Positions 18,842 through 28,454 of a stretch of DNA of 64,000 nt are shown here, one piece after another. The notes under the pieces were generated by a model that did no database searches, was not told the origin of the DNA, and saw only the letters and a program-made list of their open reading frames with translations. The DNA is from an uncultured Pelagibacteraceae bacterium (GTDB taxonomy: Bacteria > Pseudomonadota > Alphaproteobacteria > Pelagibacterales > Pelagibacteraceae). The position numbers and the translations under genes were made by a program. The stretch covers positions 62,001-126,000 of the forward strand of contig CABZAZ010000001.1 of NCBI GenBank assembly GCA_902523895.1, written 5' to 3'. Every line of letters begins with the position of its first letter. Position 1 is the first letter of the stretch.

Positions 18842-19702
18842 ATGAACCAAGTAAATCTTTTTTTAGAGCTTACAAGACTTAAAAAACCGATTGGCTACAT
18901 GTTGCTATTTTGGCCATGTGCTTGGGGCTTAACAATCGCTTATGATTTTTCATCAGATTTAAAAATTTATTTTTTTTACTTATCATTATTTTTTTTTGGT
19001 TCTGTTTTGATGAGATCCGCAGGTTGTATCGTTAATGATATACTTGACAGAAAATTCGATAAGGAGGTTTTTAGAACAAAAGAAAGACCAATAGCATCTG
19101 GAAAAATATCTGTTAAACTTGGCTTACTTTATGCAAGCATCCTATGTTTGTTTGCGTTTATAGTATTGATAAATTTTAATTTTTTCACAATATTAATCGC
19201 TTTGGCCTCTATGCCTCTTGCGTTTACATATCCGCTAATGAAAAGATTTACATATTGGCCTCAACTATTTTTAGGAATTACATTTAATTACGGATTGTTA
19301 CTTGGATGGACATCAATTAATGAAGAAATAAATATGTTGCCATTTATATTCTACTTAGGTGCCATATTTTGGACATTGGGATACGACACGATATATGGAT
19401 TTCAAGATATAGAGGATGATGAAATAATAGGAGTAAAATCTACATCAATTAAATTTAAAAAAAATCCAAAAATATTTTTATGTTTCTGCTATTTTTTATT
19501 TATCTTTATTATTGTATTTACAGGTCTAGAATTAAATTTGAATAAATTTTTTTTTATGGGAGCAATTACAGTTTTTATACACTTATTTTTTCAGATAATC
19601 ACTTTTGAAGGAGAAAATAAATTAAAATGTCTTAATATTTTCAAAAGCAACAATATTTTAGGACTAATAATTTTGATCAGCATTGTTTTAGGAAAAATTT
19701 AA
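18842..19702 (+). CDS. ubiA: 4-hydroxybenzoate polyprenyltransferase
   Basis: 286 residues, about nine membrane helices. It attaches the polyprenyl tail to 4-hydroxybenzoate in ubiquinone synthesis. The two Asp-rich motifs are NDILDRKFDKEVFRTKERP (about 63-81) and DTIYGFQDIEDDEIIGVKS (about 179-197), both in the forms expected for UbiA; RPIASG after motif one also fits. The next gene on the same strand is four bases downstream. The related CtaB in the oxidase operon differs in motif one, which supports the split. Confidence 0.95.
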   Translation: MNQVNLFLELTRLKKPIGYMLLFWPCAWGLTIAYDFSSDLKIYFFYLSLFFFGSVLMRSAGCIVNDILDRKFDKEVFRTKERPIASGKISVKLGLLYASILCLFAFIVLINFNFFTILIALASMPLAFTYPLMKRFTYWPQLFLGITFNYGLLLGWTSINEEINMLPFIFYLGAIFWTLGYDTIYGFQDIEDDEIIGVKSTSIKFKKNPKIFLCFCYFLFIFIIVFTGLELNLNKFFFMGAITVFIHLFFQIITFEGENKLKCLNIFKSNNILGLIILISIVLGKI

Positions 19703-19706
19703 TTTA

Positions 19707-21437
19707 ATGACAAACTTAGAAATATTAAAAACACTTTATAATAGATACACTAAAAATCATCTTACAAAGATTTTCATTTCAGTATTCTTTTCTGCGCTTG
19801 TAGCTGGCAGCACAGCATTAATTGCCTATTTACTTGACCCTGCTATTGAAAAAATTTTTATAGAAAAAGATGAAAAATTAATGGTAATAATCCCTTTCAT
19901 AATTTTATTCGCATTTGCAGTGAAAGGATCATCACTCTATTTAGCAAAATACATGCTTATTCAAGTTGGTGGCGAAGTCCAAAAAATTTTGCAATTACAG
20001 ATAATGCAATCAATTTTAAAATCAGGTATTGAAAAGATTAATAAAAAACACTCTGGAAAATTTTTAGGTCACATTAGCCTTGATGCTGGACTCGTTAAAA
20101 AACTCGTGACTGATACAATTCTTTTGGTAACTAAAGATACATTAACTTTGTTCGCTTTAATAGGTGTCATGTTTTATCAAAATTGGAAGCTAGCTCTTTT
20201 TGCAATCATAATGATTCCTCTAGCCTCTATAGCTGCAAAATCATTGGGTAAGAGGATTGGTAAAGTTACCACTGAGTCCCAAGAGGTTTTTGGATCATTA
20301 AATTCCTTTTTTCTCGAAATAATAAAAAATCATAAGATTATCAAAATCTTCCAAAATGAAGGATATGAAAATAAAAGATTAAATAAAATAATTACTACAT
20401 TTAAAGAAAAAGTAGTAAAGATTGAAACTGTTTTAGTGCGAGCTACTCCAATTATGGAAACATTAACTGGTTTAATGATTGGAGGTTTAATTTATTATTC
20501 AGGTAATTTAATTGTAAAAGGAGAGTTAGAATTAAATAATTTTTTCTCATTTTTGGCTGCTATGATGCTTGCTTACCAGCCGGTGAGATCTTTAGCGACT
20601 TTAAATATGGGTATTTTTCAGGGTTTATCTGCTGCTAAAAGACTCCTGCCTATAATTGACGAAGATAACGATGATAAAAATAGTCACAAACATTTAGAAG
20701 TAAAAAAAGGCAATATAAGTTTTCAAAATGTAACGTTCAAATATTCAGAAAGTCCTGAAAATGTTTTAAATAAAATCAGTTTAGAAATTAAAAGTGGAGA
20801 AATGACTGCTCTTGTTGGACATAGTGGTGCCGGTAAGTCAACTATATTAAATTTAATTCCTAGATTTTATGAACCATTAAATGGGAATATTTTTCTAGAT
20901 AAACAACAGATAAATAACTTTTCAATTAAATCTTTAAGAGACCATATATCTTTAGTTAGTCAGGATGTTTCTTTATTTGATGACACAATTAAGAATAATA
21001 TTAAATATTCAAAATTAAATGCCTCAGATGACGAAATAATTGAAGCTGCAAAATTGTCAAATTGTGATGACTTTATTCATAAAATGCCAAATGGTTTTGA
21101 CACTGTTATTGGTGAAAATGGAGTAAGATTATCTGGAGGGGAAAAACAAAGATTATCAATTGCTAGAGCAATTTTAAAAAAAAGTAAGATAATTTTGTTA
21201 GATGAGGCAACATCATCATTAGATGCGGAGACTGAGGACAAAATTCAAAAAGCAATTAATTATCTTACAAAAAATAAAACAACTATCGTAATTGCTCATA
21301 GATTATCTACCATTTTAAATTCTGATAAAATTTATGTAATTGATAGTGGGAAAGTGGTAGCTCAGGGAAATCATACGGAACTAATGTCCACCTCTTCTAT
21401 TTATCAAAATTTTTATGATAAACAAATTAGATCCTAA
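19707..21437 (+). CDS. msbA: ABC exporter, MsbA-like (lipid A flippase type)
   Basis: 576 residues, a half-transporter with six N-terminal membrane helices (to about 320) fused to an ATPase. Walker A is GHSGAGKST (about 371-379), the ABC signature is LSGGEKQRLSIARA, Walker B is IILLDEATSSLD, and the switch His is in IAHRLST. MsbA flips lipid A-core across the inner membrane. The fold alone cannot separate MsbA from peptide or drug exporters, but the gene is immediately followed by waaA, lpxK and an LpxL-type gene, which strongly favours lipid A export. Its TAA stop overlaps the waaA ATG by one base. Confidence 0.88.
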   Translation: MTNLEILKTLYNRYTKNHLTKIFISVFFSALVAGSTALIAYLLDPAIEKIFIEKDEKLMVIIPFIILFAFAVKGSSLYLAKYMLIQVGGEVQKILQLQIMQSILKSGIEKINKKHSGKFLGHISLDAGLVKKLVTDTILLVTKDTLTLFALIGVMFYQNWKLALFAIIMIPLASIAAKSLGKRIGKVTTESQEVFGSLNSFFLEIIKNHKIIKIFQNEGYENKRLNKIITTFKEKVVKIETVLVRATPIMETLTGLMIGGLIYYSGNLIVKGELELNNFFSFLAAMMLAYQPVRSLATLNMGIFQGLSAAKRLLPIIDEDNDDKNSHKHLEVKKGNISFQNVTFKYSESPENVLNKISLEIKSGEMTALVGHSGAGKSTILNLIPRFYEPLNGNIFLDKQQINNFSIKSLRDHISLVSQDVSLFDDTIKNNIKYSKLNASDDEIIEAAKLSNCDDFIHKMPNGFDTVIGENGVRLSGGEKQRLSIARAILKKSKIILLDEATSSLDAETEDKIQKAINYLTKNKTTIVIAHRLSTILNSDKIYVIDSGKVVAQGNHTELMSTSSIYQNFYDKQIRS

Positions 21438-22672
21438 TGTTTTATCTATATAGAATTTTAATTAACATTATATTCTTTTTTTCACCATTTATAATTTTTT
21501 ATAGGATTATTAAAGGCAAAGAGAACCCAAAAAGATTTCATGAAAAATTAGGTTTTTTTACAAAAAAAAGAAATAAAGGAAAACTAATCTGGTTTCACGG
21601 TGCGAGTGTTGGTGAAATTCAAAGTATTATTCCATTAATAGAAAGATTTGAAAAAAATAAAGAAATTAAACAAATATTGATTACATCAAATACAGTAAGC
21701 TCCTCACTTATTATTAAAAATTTAAGATTGAAAAAAACAATACACCAATTTTTTCCAATAGATTGCAATTTTATTTCTCAAAAATTTTTAAATTATTGGT
21801 GTCCCTCTAAAGCTTTTTTTATAGACTCTGAAATTTGGCCAGTAACTATAAGTAATTTATATAAAAGAAACACACCAATATTTCTTCTTAATGGGCGAAT
21901 TACAAAGAAATCATTCAATAGATGGAAAATATTTTCTTCATTTGCAAAATTAATTTTTAGTAAATTTAATTTATGTCTTTCGTCAAATACTGAGACTAAG
22001 AAATATTTAAAAAAACTAGGGGCTAAAAATATAAAAATAATCGGTAACTTAAAATTCAGTCAGTCAGAGAATGAGAGAAAAAATTTAGATAAAAACCTGA
22101 TAAATTTCATAAACTCTAAAAGAACATGGTGCGCCTCGAGTACCCACTATAATGAAGAGGAGTTTTGTGGAAAAACACACATAAGATTGAAAAAAAGATT
22201 TAAAAACTTATTAACAATAATTATACCAAGACATATTAATAGAATTAATTCAATTAAGAGTGAACTCAATAATTTGAATCTTAAAGTTCATTTGGATGAA
22301 CCTAGAAAAAAAATTAAACCTAACACAGATATTTATTTAGTAAATTCCTATGGAAAAACAAAATTATTCTATAAAGCTTGTAAGAATATTTTTCTAGGAG
22401 GATCATTAATTATGCATGGTGGTCAAAACCCTTTAGAGGCAACTAGATATGGTTGTAGAGTTTTACATGGTCCGAATGTTTCAAATTTTAAGGAAATTTA
22501 TAAATTTCTGGGTAAAAAAAATTTATCAAGAAAAATTACTAATCAAGATCAACTTATTAACTATATAATTAAATATTTTAATTCAAAAAGCAATTCTCAA
22601 AAAATAATTAAAGATTTACATTTGATGGGAATAGATATTTTAAATAAAACCTACAAGGAAATTAAGAAATGA
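21437..22672 (+). CDS. waaA: Kdo transferase
   Basis: 411 residues, GT30 family. It transfers Kdo from CMP-Kdo to lipid IVA at the inner membrane. An N-terminal membrane anchor (about 5-22) precedes the signature WFHGASVGEIQS, whose Glu is the catalytic base in this family; the C-terminal half has the sugar-nucleotide segment FLGGSLIMHGGQNPLEA. Start and stop overlap both neighbours (one base with the exporter; ATGA with lpxK), so the four genes form a tight operon. Confidence 0.95.
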   Translation: MFYLYRILINIIFFFSPFIIFYRIIKGKENPKRFHEKLGFFTKKRNKGKLIWFHGASVGEIQSIIPLIERFEKNKEIKQILITSNTVSSSLIIKNLRLKKTIHQFFPIDCNFISQKFLNYWCPSKAFFIDSEIWPVTISNLYKRNTPIFLLNGRITKKSFNRWKIFSSFAKLIFSKFNLCLSSNTETKKYLKKLGAKNIKIIGNLKFSQSENERKNLDKNLINFINSKRTWCASSTHYNEEEFCGKTHIRLKKRFKNLLTIIIPRHINRINSIKSELNNLNLKVHLDEPRKKIKPNTDIYLVNSYGKTKLFYKACKNIFLGGSLIMHGGQNPLEATRYGCRVLHGPNVSNFKEIYKFLGKKNLSRKITNQDQLINYIIKYFNSKSNSQKIIKDLHLMGIDILNKTYKEIKK

Positions 22673-23625
22673 TTTTAAAAAAACCAAAATTTTGGGATTT
22701 TAAAAAACCAAATTTTTTTGTTTATTTGCTCTATCCTTTTACAATATTTGTTAAAATTAATAATATTATCTCAAGTTTTATTCCCAAAAAAAAATTTACT
22801 GAAATAAGAACTATGTGTGTTGGAAACTTATATGTTGGTGGTACTGGTAAAACACCAACCACACTGTTTCTATACAAGCTTTTAAAAAAAATGAATATTA
22901 ATCCAGTTACTGCCAAGAAATTTTATAATAACCAAGTAGATGAACAAAAATTTCTTAGAGATAATTCAAATTTCATTTCATGTAATAATAGAAACGAAAT
23001 AGTTAAAAAAGGTATTGAAATGAAATTTGATATGATAATTTTTGATGATGGACTTCAAGAAAAATGGATTGATTATGATATCAAATTTGTTTGTTTTGAT
23101 AGTGAGAAGTGGGTTGGAAATGGTCATTTGATGCCATCTGGTCCATTAAGAGAACAAATGAATGCTTTAAAAAACTATCATGGAATATTTTTAAAAACAG
23201 TCAATGAGGACACAAATTTAGATTATATTTATAATAAGATCAGAGAAATAAATCCAAATATTGAAGTTTTTGTATCAAATATTGAGATAAAAAATATTAG
23301 TAAATTCAATATTGATAAAAGTTATATTATTTTTTCAGGAATTGGAAATCCCGATAGTTTCAAAAAGTTATTAATTAAAAATAAATTTAAAATAATTGAA
23401 GAAATTACTTTTCCAGATCATTATAATTACCAATATAAAGATATTTTAAAAATTATAGATAAAGCAAATTCCAATAATGCAGAAATCATTACTACTGAGA
23501 AAGATTTCAAAAGAATTCCTCAAAATTTTAAAGAAAAAATTAGTTTCTTAGAAATAAACATGAAAATTAAAAATGAAAGTAAGCTTGTTCAATTTTTAAA
23601 AACGAAGATAAATGAAATTAATTAA
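22669..23625 (+). CDS. lpxK: Tetraacyldisaccharide 4'-kinase
   Basis: 318 residues. It phosphorylates the 4' position of the lipid A disaccharide. An N-terminal hydrophobic anchor (VYLLYPFTIFVKI) leads to the P-loop VGNLYVGGTGKTPTT (about 50-64), which is diagnostic for LpxK. The DDGLQ motif (residues about 125-129, MIIFDDGLQ) and GPLRE are also typical. The 3' end overlaps the next acyltransferase gene by 14 bases. Confidence 0.96.
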   Translation: MILKKPKFWDFKKPNFFVYLLYPFTIFVKINNIISSFIPKKKFTEIRTMCVGNLYVGGTGKTPTTLFLYKLLKKMNINPVTAKKFYNNQVDEQKFLRDNSNFISCNNRNEIVKKGIEMKFDMIIFDDGLQEKWIDYDIKFVCFDSEKWVGNGHLMPSGPLREQMNALKNYHGIFLKTVNEDTNLDYIYNKIREINPNIEVFVSNIEIKNISKFNIDKSYIIFSGIGNPDSFKKLLIKNKFKIIEEITFPDHYNYQYKDILKIIDKANSNNAEIITTEKDFKRIPQNFKEKISFLEINMKIKNESKLVQFLKTKINEIN

Positions 23626-24478
23626 ATATTTTATACAGTTTATTTTTATTATCTTTTTATTTTTATTATTTAAGATTTTAGGACTGAAATTATCAAAATC
23701 TTTTTCAAGTTTTATTTTCAAAATAATTGGCCCTCACTTTAGATCAAAAGAGATTTCACATTCTAATTTAACTATAGCTTTCCCAAAGTTAGATAAGAAT
23801 GAAAAAGACAAGATTGTAAGCAGTATGTGGGTAACTTATGGTAAAATTTTTGCTGAATATATTTTTATCAAAAATTTTAGGCAATCTTCCAAATTTTCAA
23901 AAAAAATTATTATAGAAAATCAAAAGGGCCTGGAAAAAATAAAACAAAAAAATACACCAGTAATTTTCATATCAGGACATTTCGATAATTTTGAATTAAT
24001 GGCAATGCATATTGAAAAGTCTGGTATTGATTTAGCTGCAATTTATAGACCCTTGAATAATAAATTTCTAAATCCACTTATGGAAAACATAAGAAAAAAT
24101 TATATTTGTAAAAAACAAATTCAAAAAGGAATTTCTGGTACCAAAGAGTTGCTTAGACAATTCAAAAATGGAACATCTATTGCTCTAATGATTGATCAAA
24201 GAGTATCAGAAGGAATAAAATGTGATTTTTTTGGTAAAGAAGCTCTCACTACTACTATACCAGCTCAATTCATCAAAAAATTTAATGCTGAGGTAGTTCC
24301 TATTAATATAGAAAGATCAATAGATGATAGTTTTAAGATTAGAATTTTTGATAACATTCGATTTTCTGAAAATGACTCTGTCGAAAAAATTACACTGGAA
24401 CTTAATAAAATTTTAGAAAAAATGATTATCGCAAATCCAAAACAATGGATTTGGACGCATAATAGGTGGAAATTATAA
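23612..24478 (+). CDS. lpxL: Lipid A acyltransferase, LpxL/LpxM (HtrB) type
   Basis: 288 residues. It adds a secondary acyl chain to Kdo2-lipid IVA. It has an N-terminal membrane helix (about 5-25), the catalytic H-x4-E pattern in SGHFDNFE (about 122-129), and IDQRVSEGIKCDFFG with the conserved acceptor-site region. The C-terminal QWIWTHNRWK is the family's usual ending. Substrate (lauroyl or myristoyl) cannot be told. It closes the exporter-waaA-lpxK-lpxL operon and ends four bases before the convergent DUF2093 gene. Confidence 0.93.
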   Translation: MKLIKYFIQFIFIIFLFLLFKILGLKLSKSFSSFIFKIIGPHFRSKEISHSNLTIAFPKLDKNEKDKIVSSMWVTYGKIFAEYIFIKNFRQSSKFSKKIIIENQKGLEKIKQKNTPVIFISGHFDNFELMAMHIEKSGIDLAAIYRPLNNKFLNPLMENIRKNYICKKQIQKGISGTKELLRQFKNGTSIALMIDQRVSEGIKCDFFGKEALTTTIPAQFIKKFNAEVVPINIERSIDDSFKIRIFDNIRFSENDSVEKITLELNKILEKMIIANPKQWIWTHNRWKL

Positions 24479-24482
24479 TAAT

Positions 24483-24671
24483 TTAGGTCTCTGATTCTTT
24501 TTTTTGATGAGCTTCTTTATAAGAAAAATAGGCTTCTTGAGTTTCCACATTCCAATAATTTAAATTTTCCAAAGAAATTTTTTTACCTGAGACCGCGCAT
24601 AAAACATGGTCACCATTTTCAATTATTTTGAAATTATTTGGTAAATATTTTAATTTAGCTAATTTTTTCAT
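24483..24671 (-). CDS. DUF2093 family small protein
   Basis: 62 residues. The sequence KYLPNNFKIIENGDHVLCAVSGKKISLENLNYWNVETQEAY matches the DUF2093 pattern as I know it from alphaproteobacteria (a small protein near lpxK or xseA); quoted here in part as LPNNFKIIENGDHVLCAVSG. One Cys, no membrane segment. No function is known. It starts 24 bases from the divergent purD start. Confidence 0.85.
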   Translation of the reverse strand: MKKLAKLKYLPNNFKIIENGDHVLCAVSGKKISLENLNYWNVETQEAYFSYKEAHQKKESET

Positions 24672-24695
24672 GATTTATAGTTTATATATAATTAT

Positions 24696-25958
24696 ATGAA
24701 AGTTGGAGTAATAGGAAGCGGCGGGAGAGAGCATGCCTTATGTATATCTTTGAAAAAGTCAAAAAATATTGACAAAATTTACTGTTTTCCAGGAAATGCA
24801 GGTACTAGCTTTATTGCAGAAAATATTGAGATTGAACTTAATAATTTTGAGGAATTAAAAAGAATTATAAAAGAACTTGGCATAGATATAATAATAGTAG
24901 GTCCTGAAAAACCACTGGTAAATGGAATAGTCGACTTCTTGGAGCTAAATAAAATTAAAGTATTTGGTCCTGATCGTATTTCTTCACAACTTGAAGGTTC
25001 AAAGATTTTCACAAAAAATTTATGTAAAAAATATAATATCCCCACTGCAAAATTTGGTGTCTTTAATAGCATTCAAGATAGTCTTTCATTCTTAAATGAG
25101 TGTAAATTTCCTATAGTTGTTAAGGCTGATGGTTTAGCCGCGGGAAAAGGTGTGTATATTTGTGAAACCAATGATCAATCTAAGAAAGCAGTCGAGGAAA
25201 TTTTTAAAGGTAAATTTGGAGAAGCAAAACAAATTTTAATTGAAGAATTTTTGAAAGGTGAAGAAATGAGTTTTTTTATAATTTCTGACGGCATCAATTA
25301 TAAAATATTTGGAACTGCACAAGATCACAAACGAGCATTAGAGGGAGATAAAGGTAAAAACACGGGGGGAATGGGAGCTTACTCCCCTTCTCGATTGGAA
25401 AGTGAAAAACTGGAAAAAAAGATAATAGAGAAAATAATAGAACCAACATTAAAAGGCTTAAAAGATATGAATAACAAATTTAAGGGTTTTCTATACGCGG
25501 GATTAATGATTCTTGACGGTGAGCCTTTTTTGATCGAATACAATGTAAGAATGGGAGATCCTGAATGTCAGACAATACTTCCAAGACTCAAAACCGATTT
25601 TTTAGACATAGTAGTTGCAACTGTAAATGAAAATTTAAAAAATATAAATTTAGAATGGTTTGAAGAAAAAAGTATTTGTATTGTTTTAGCTTCAAGAGGA
25701 TATCCAGATGAATATAAAAATAATTTAGAAATAAATGGTCTTAAAGAAATTAAGCTTCAGAATAATGAATTTATTTTTCACGCTGGTACTAAGATAAATA
25801 ATTCAAGAATATACTCCAATGGTGGTAGAGTATTAAATTTTGTGATTAAATCAGATAATTTAAAAATTGGTAGAGACCAAGCCATTAATTTAATTAAAAA
25901 ATTAAATTGGCAAAATGGATATTTTAGAAAAGATATTGGTTATAAGATTATATCATAA
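24696..25958 (+). CDS. purD: Phosphoribosylamine-glycine ligase
   Basis: 420 residues, normal length. ATP-dependent joining of phosphoribosylamine and glycine in purine synthesis. The N-terminal GSGGREHAL (about 7-15) binds substrate phosphate; the ATP-grasp core shows VVKADGLAAGKGV and IEEFLKGEEMSFF, and the signature NTGGMGAYSPSR. The metal-site region is EYNVRMGDPECQ. The stop overlaps the rsmD start (TAATG). Confidence 0.98.
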   Translation: MKVGVIGSGGREHALCISLKKSKNIDKIYCFPGNAGTSFIAENIEIELNNFEELKRIIKELGIDIIIVGPEKPLVNGIVDFLELNKIKVFGPDRISSQLEGSKIFTKNLCKKYNIPTAKFGVFNSIQDSLSFLNECKFPIVVKADGLAAGKGVYICETNDQSKKAVEEIFKGKFGEAKQILIEEFLKGEEMSFFIISDGINYKIFGTAQDHKRALEGDKGKNTGGMGAYSPSRLESEKLEKKIIEKIIEPTLKGLKDMNNKFKGFLYAGLMILDGEPFLIEYNVRMGDPECQTILPRLKTDFLDIVVATVNENLKNINLEWFEEKSICIVLASRGYPDEYKNNLEINGLKEIKLQNNEFIFHAGTKINNSRIYSNGGRVLNFVIKSDNLKIGRDQAINLIKKLNWQNGYFRKDIGYKIIS

Positions 25959-26518
25959 TGAGAATAATTTCTGGGAGATTTAAAGGAAAAAAGTTATTAT
26001 TACCTAAAGATAAAAACACTAGACCTTTAAAAGATTTAGTAAAGGAGTCAATTTTCAATCTTCTAGAACATTCAAAAAAAATGAATGTAAGTTTACAAGG
26101 TTCTACAATTTTAGATTTATTTTCTGGCTGTGGATCTTTTGGAATAGAATGTTTATCTAGAGAATCTGGGTGTGTATATTTTTTTGAAAATTATTTTGAG
26201 GCAATTAAAGTATTAGAAAAAAATCTACTTCTTTTTAAGAATGAAAAAAAATTCCAAATCTTTAAAGATAATTGTTTTGAATTTTTTGACTCCACCAAAA
26301 AGATTGATAAAAAATTTGATATAATCTTTATTGATCCCCCTTACAAAGAAATAAAAATTAATATGTTAATTGAAAAGATTATTTATAGAAAACTTCTTAA
26401 AAAAGATGGTATTTTTATTATTCACAGACATAAAAAAGATAAAATATTAATGACCAAAAAAATTAATATTCTTGATACTCGGACCTATGGCGTATCTAAG
26501 GTATATTTTGCAAATTAA
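25958..26518 (+). CDS. rsmD: 16S rRNA (guanine-966-N2)-methyltransferase
   Basis: 186 residues. SAM-dependent methylase of the 30S subunit. The N-terminal RIISGRFKGKKLLLP is typical of RsmD; SAM motif I is ILDLFSGCGSFGIE and the catalytic motif IV is IDPPYKE. It shares one base with purD at its start and a 4-base TTAA with the convergent pgi at its stop, so both stop codons use the same bases. Confidence 0.95.
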   Translation: MRIISGRFKGKKLLLPKDKNTRPLKDLVKESIFNLLEHSKKMNVSLQGSTILDLFSGCGSFGIECLSRESGCVYFFENYFEAIKVLEKNLLLFKNEKKFQIFKDNCFEFFDSTKKIDKKFDIIFIDPPYKEIKINMLIEKIIYRKLLKKDGIFIIHRHKKDKILMTKKINILDTRTYGVSKVYFAN

Positions 26519-27672
26519 GAATTTTTTAAAATTTTTTTCGTTTCTATTTTAATTAGTTCAACAGCTGGTTGATCATAAGGATTTATTTTTAAAGCTTTAG
26601 CTAGAAGAATTGTTTCTAAAATAAAATAGGTAAATAATTCACCAAGCACTTCCTCATTTTTATATTTTATATAAAAACTTCTATAAGGTATCTTTTTTTT
26701 TTGAAAAACTTTTTTTGTTGCTTGAATCTTAGAATGAAGAATATCACCCAAATTTTTTTTTTTTAAAAATTTTAAAGAACCAGGAATGATATCTTGATTT
26801 AACTTTTGGTAATTTTGATCTTTTGTATAAAAAAACGTGTAAAAATTGTTTTTTTGACCATCTAGATATAATTGCATTAAACTATGATTATCTTTGGGCA
26901 TATTTGATATTATTGGGAAAATGCCATTCCCTTTTTTGCCTAAACTTTCTGCTACTAATTGTTGATACCATTTTAAAAAATTATCAGTGGTTTCATCATA
27001 ATTGAGAATTACCGAATTAAATTTTTTTCTTTTAATTAATTCTAAAATATTTGAAACATTAATAATTAGTGAATTTAAAAATTTCTTATTAGTTACTAGA
27101 TTATCAAATTTCTTAAATTTCTTTGAGTCCAGCCCCATTAATTCTGCTGGCAACATACCGACCTCTGATAAAACTGAATATCTTCCGCCAATAAAGTTAT
27201 TATGATCAATAATATCTGATTTTAGCTTCATACTTATCTCTCTCAAAATACTCTCTTTTTTATCTGAAACTAAAATATTTTTATCGTTTTTATTTATATA
27301 TAAATTGCTATTAACGATTGTTTCCAATGTGTTTCCAGATTTTGAAATTACTAAGTTAAGATATTTTTTTTTTGGAAATTTTATCTTTTGATTTAAATTT
27401 GTAAGAAAATAAAAATTTTTATTTATTTTATGTTTTAAGAAATCATAAATCGCCATTGTTCCTAAAGAAGATCCACCCATACCGAAAATTCTAATATCTT
27501 TATATCCTTTTAATTTTTTGATTAATTTTTTAGAATAACTGTATTTATAGCTTCTTGATAAAGAATTAATAACTTCGCTTTTTGTAGAAATTAGTTCTTT
27601 CAAATAATTTTTTAATTTTAGATTAACTTTTTTATTTACAAAATTTTCAGAAGTAAGATTTTTTGTCACCAT
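26515..27672 (-). CDS. pgi: Glucose-6-phosphate isomerase (short form)
   Basis: 385 residues, clearly shorter than the usual 440-550. It interconverts glucose-6- and fructose-6-phosphate. The two SIS domains are recognisable: GMGGSSLGTMAI (about 80-91) and the phosphate-binding SKSGNTLET (about 130-138), then QQLVAESLGKKGNG, which contains the catalytic Glu. N- and C-terminal extensions of the standard enzyme are missing, but no motif is interrupted, so I read it as a compact variant, not a fragment. The start abuts the stop of the lipoprotein gene region (one-base contact at 27672). Confidence 0.88.
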   Translation of the reverse strand: MVTKNLTSENFVNKKVNLKLKNYLKELISTKSEVINSLSRSYKYSYSKKLIKKLKGYKDIRIFGMGGSSLGTMAIYDFLKHKINKNFYFLTNLNQKIKFPKKKYLNLVISKSGNTLETIVNSNLYINKNDKNILVSDKKESILREISMKLKSDIIDHNNFIGGRYSVLSEVGMLPAELMGLDSKKFKKFDNLVTNKKFLNSLIINVSNILELIKRKKFNSVILNYDETTDNFLKWYQQLVAESLGKKGNGIFPIISNMPKDNHSLMQLYLDGQKNNFYTFFYTKDQNYQKLNQDIIPGSLKFLKKKNLGDILHSKIQATKKVFQKKKIPYRSFYIKYKNEEVLGELFTYFILETILLAKALKINPYDQPAVELIKIETKKILKNS

Positions 27673-27983
27673 TATTGTTTTTTAATTTTATCAGAAATAC
27701 TTTTTTTAATATCAGATTTTGAAGAGTTTTGATTATTATCTTCCTCAGAACTACTTTGTTCTCCATCAAATAGAGATATGATATTTACTTCTTCATCAAC
27801 CACTTCAGGTTGCTCATTGGGTTTTGGCAATTTTGAAAAATCTGGTGGTAAAATTAGAGGATCTTTTTTTTCTATTAAAAATTCTTCACCTGAGGTAGCT
27901 TTTTTTTTTAATTTGAATCCTCCACAAGAAAATAAAAATGAGGATACTACTAAAATTAAAAAAATATTATAAATAAATCTCAT
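27672..27983 (-). CDS. Small lipoprotein, DUF3035-like
   Basis: 103 residues. A lipoprotein signal peptide with lipobox LFSC (Cys about 20) is followed by GGFKLKKK and then FLIEKKDPLILPPDFSKLPKP, which resembles the conserved core of DUF3035 lipoproteins encoded next to lspA in alphaproteobacteria. The C-terminal third is low-complexity, rich in Ser, Glu, Asn and Lys. Function unknown. It overlaps lspA by four bases (ATGA) and pgi by one. Assignment to DUF3035 is from pattern memory and position. Confidence 0.75.
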   Translation of the reverse strand: MRFIYNIFLILVVSSFLFSCGGFKLKKKATSGEEFLIEKKDPLILPPDFSKLPKPNEQPEVVDEEVNIISLFDGEQSSSEEDNNQNSSKSDIKKSISDKIKKQ

Positions 27984-28453
27984 TTAAATTTTTTACCAAA
28001 GATTTCAAAACTTATTAAAAAAATTATGCCTATCGTAATGAATATATCAGCAACATTAAATATAAACCAATGAAAATTGTTAATATGTAAATCTATAAAA
28101 TCCGGTACTGCGGAGTAAAATATTCTATCAAAAATATTCCCGAGAGAACCTCCTATAATCATAATATAACTTAATTTCTCAAAACCACTAGATCTAAACA
28201 TTAGCCAAATAATAACAACAGTTATTAGGCAAATAAAGATTGTCAGAAAATTATAATAAAGTTTTTCATCAAAAGAAAATAACCCAAAAGCAATACCTTC
28301 ATTCCAAATCAAATTGAAATTTAAAAAAGATGTAACACTAATTCCATATTGTTCATAAGTTTCTGGAGAACTAATGATCAATAATTTACTTAGTCGATCG
28401 ATTAAAAAAATAAAAATGATAATAGAAAAATTTACTAAATGTTTTTTTAACAT
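27980..28453 (-). CDS. lspA: Signal peptidase II (lipoprotein)
   Basis: 157 residues from the ATG at 28453, directly after the ileS stop. An in-frame ATG at 28519 would add 22 hydrophilic residues that duplicate coding sequence of ileS and precede the first helix, so it is rejected. Aspartic membrane protease that removes lipoprotein signal peptides. Four helices; the catalytic Asp pair lies in GGSLGNIFDRI and FIFNVADIFITIG; the N-terminal helix has FLIDRLSK. The downstream gene is itself a lipoprotein. Confidence 0.95.
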   Translation of the reverse strand: MLKKHLVNFSIIIFIFLIDRLSKLLIISSPETYEQYGISVTSFLNFNLIWNEGIAFGLFSFDEKLYYNFLTIFICLITVVIIWLMFRSSGFEKLSYIMIIGGSLGNIFDRIFYSAVPDFIDLHINNFHWFIFNVADIFITIGIIFLISFEIFGKKFK

Positions 28454-28454
28454 T

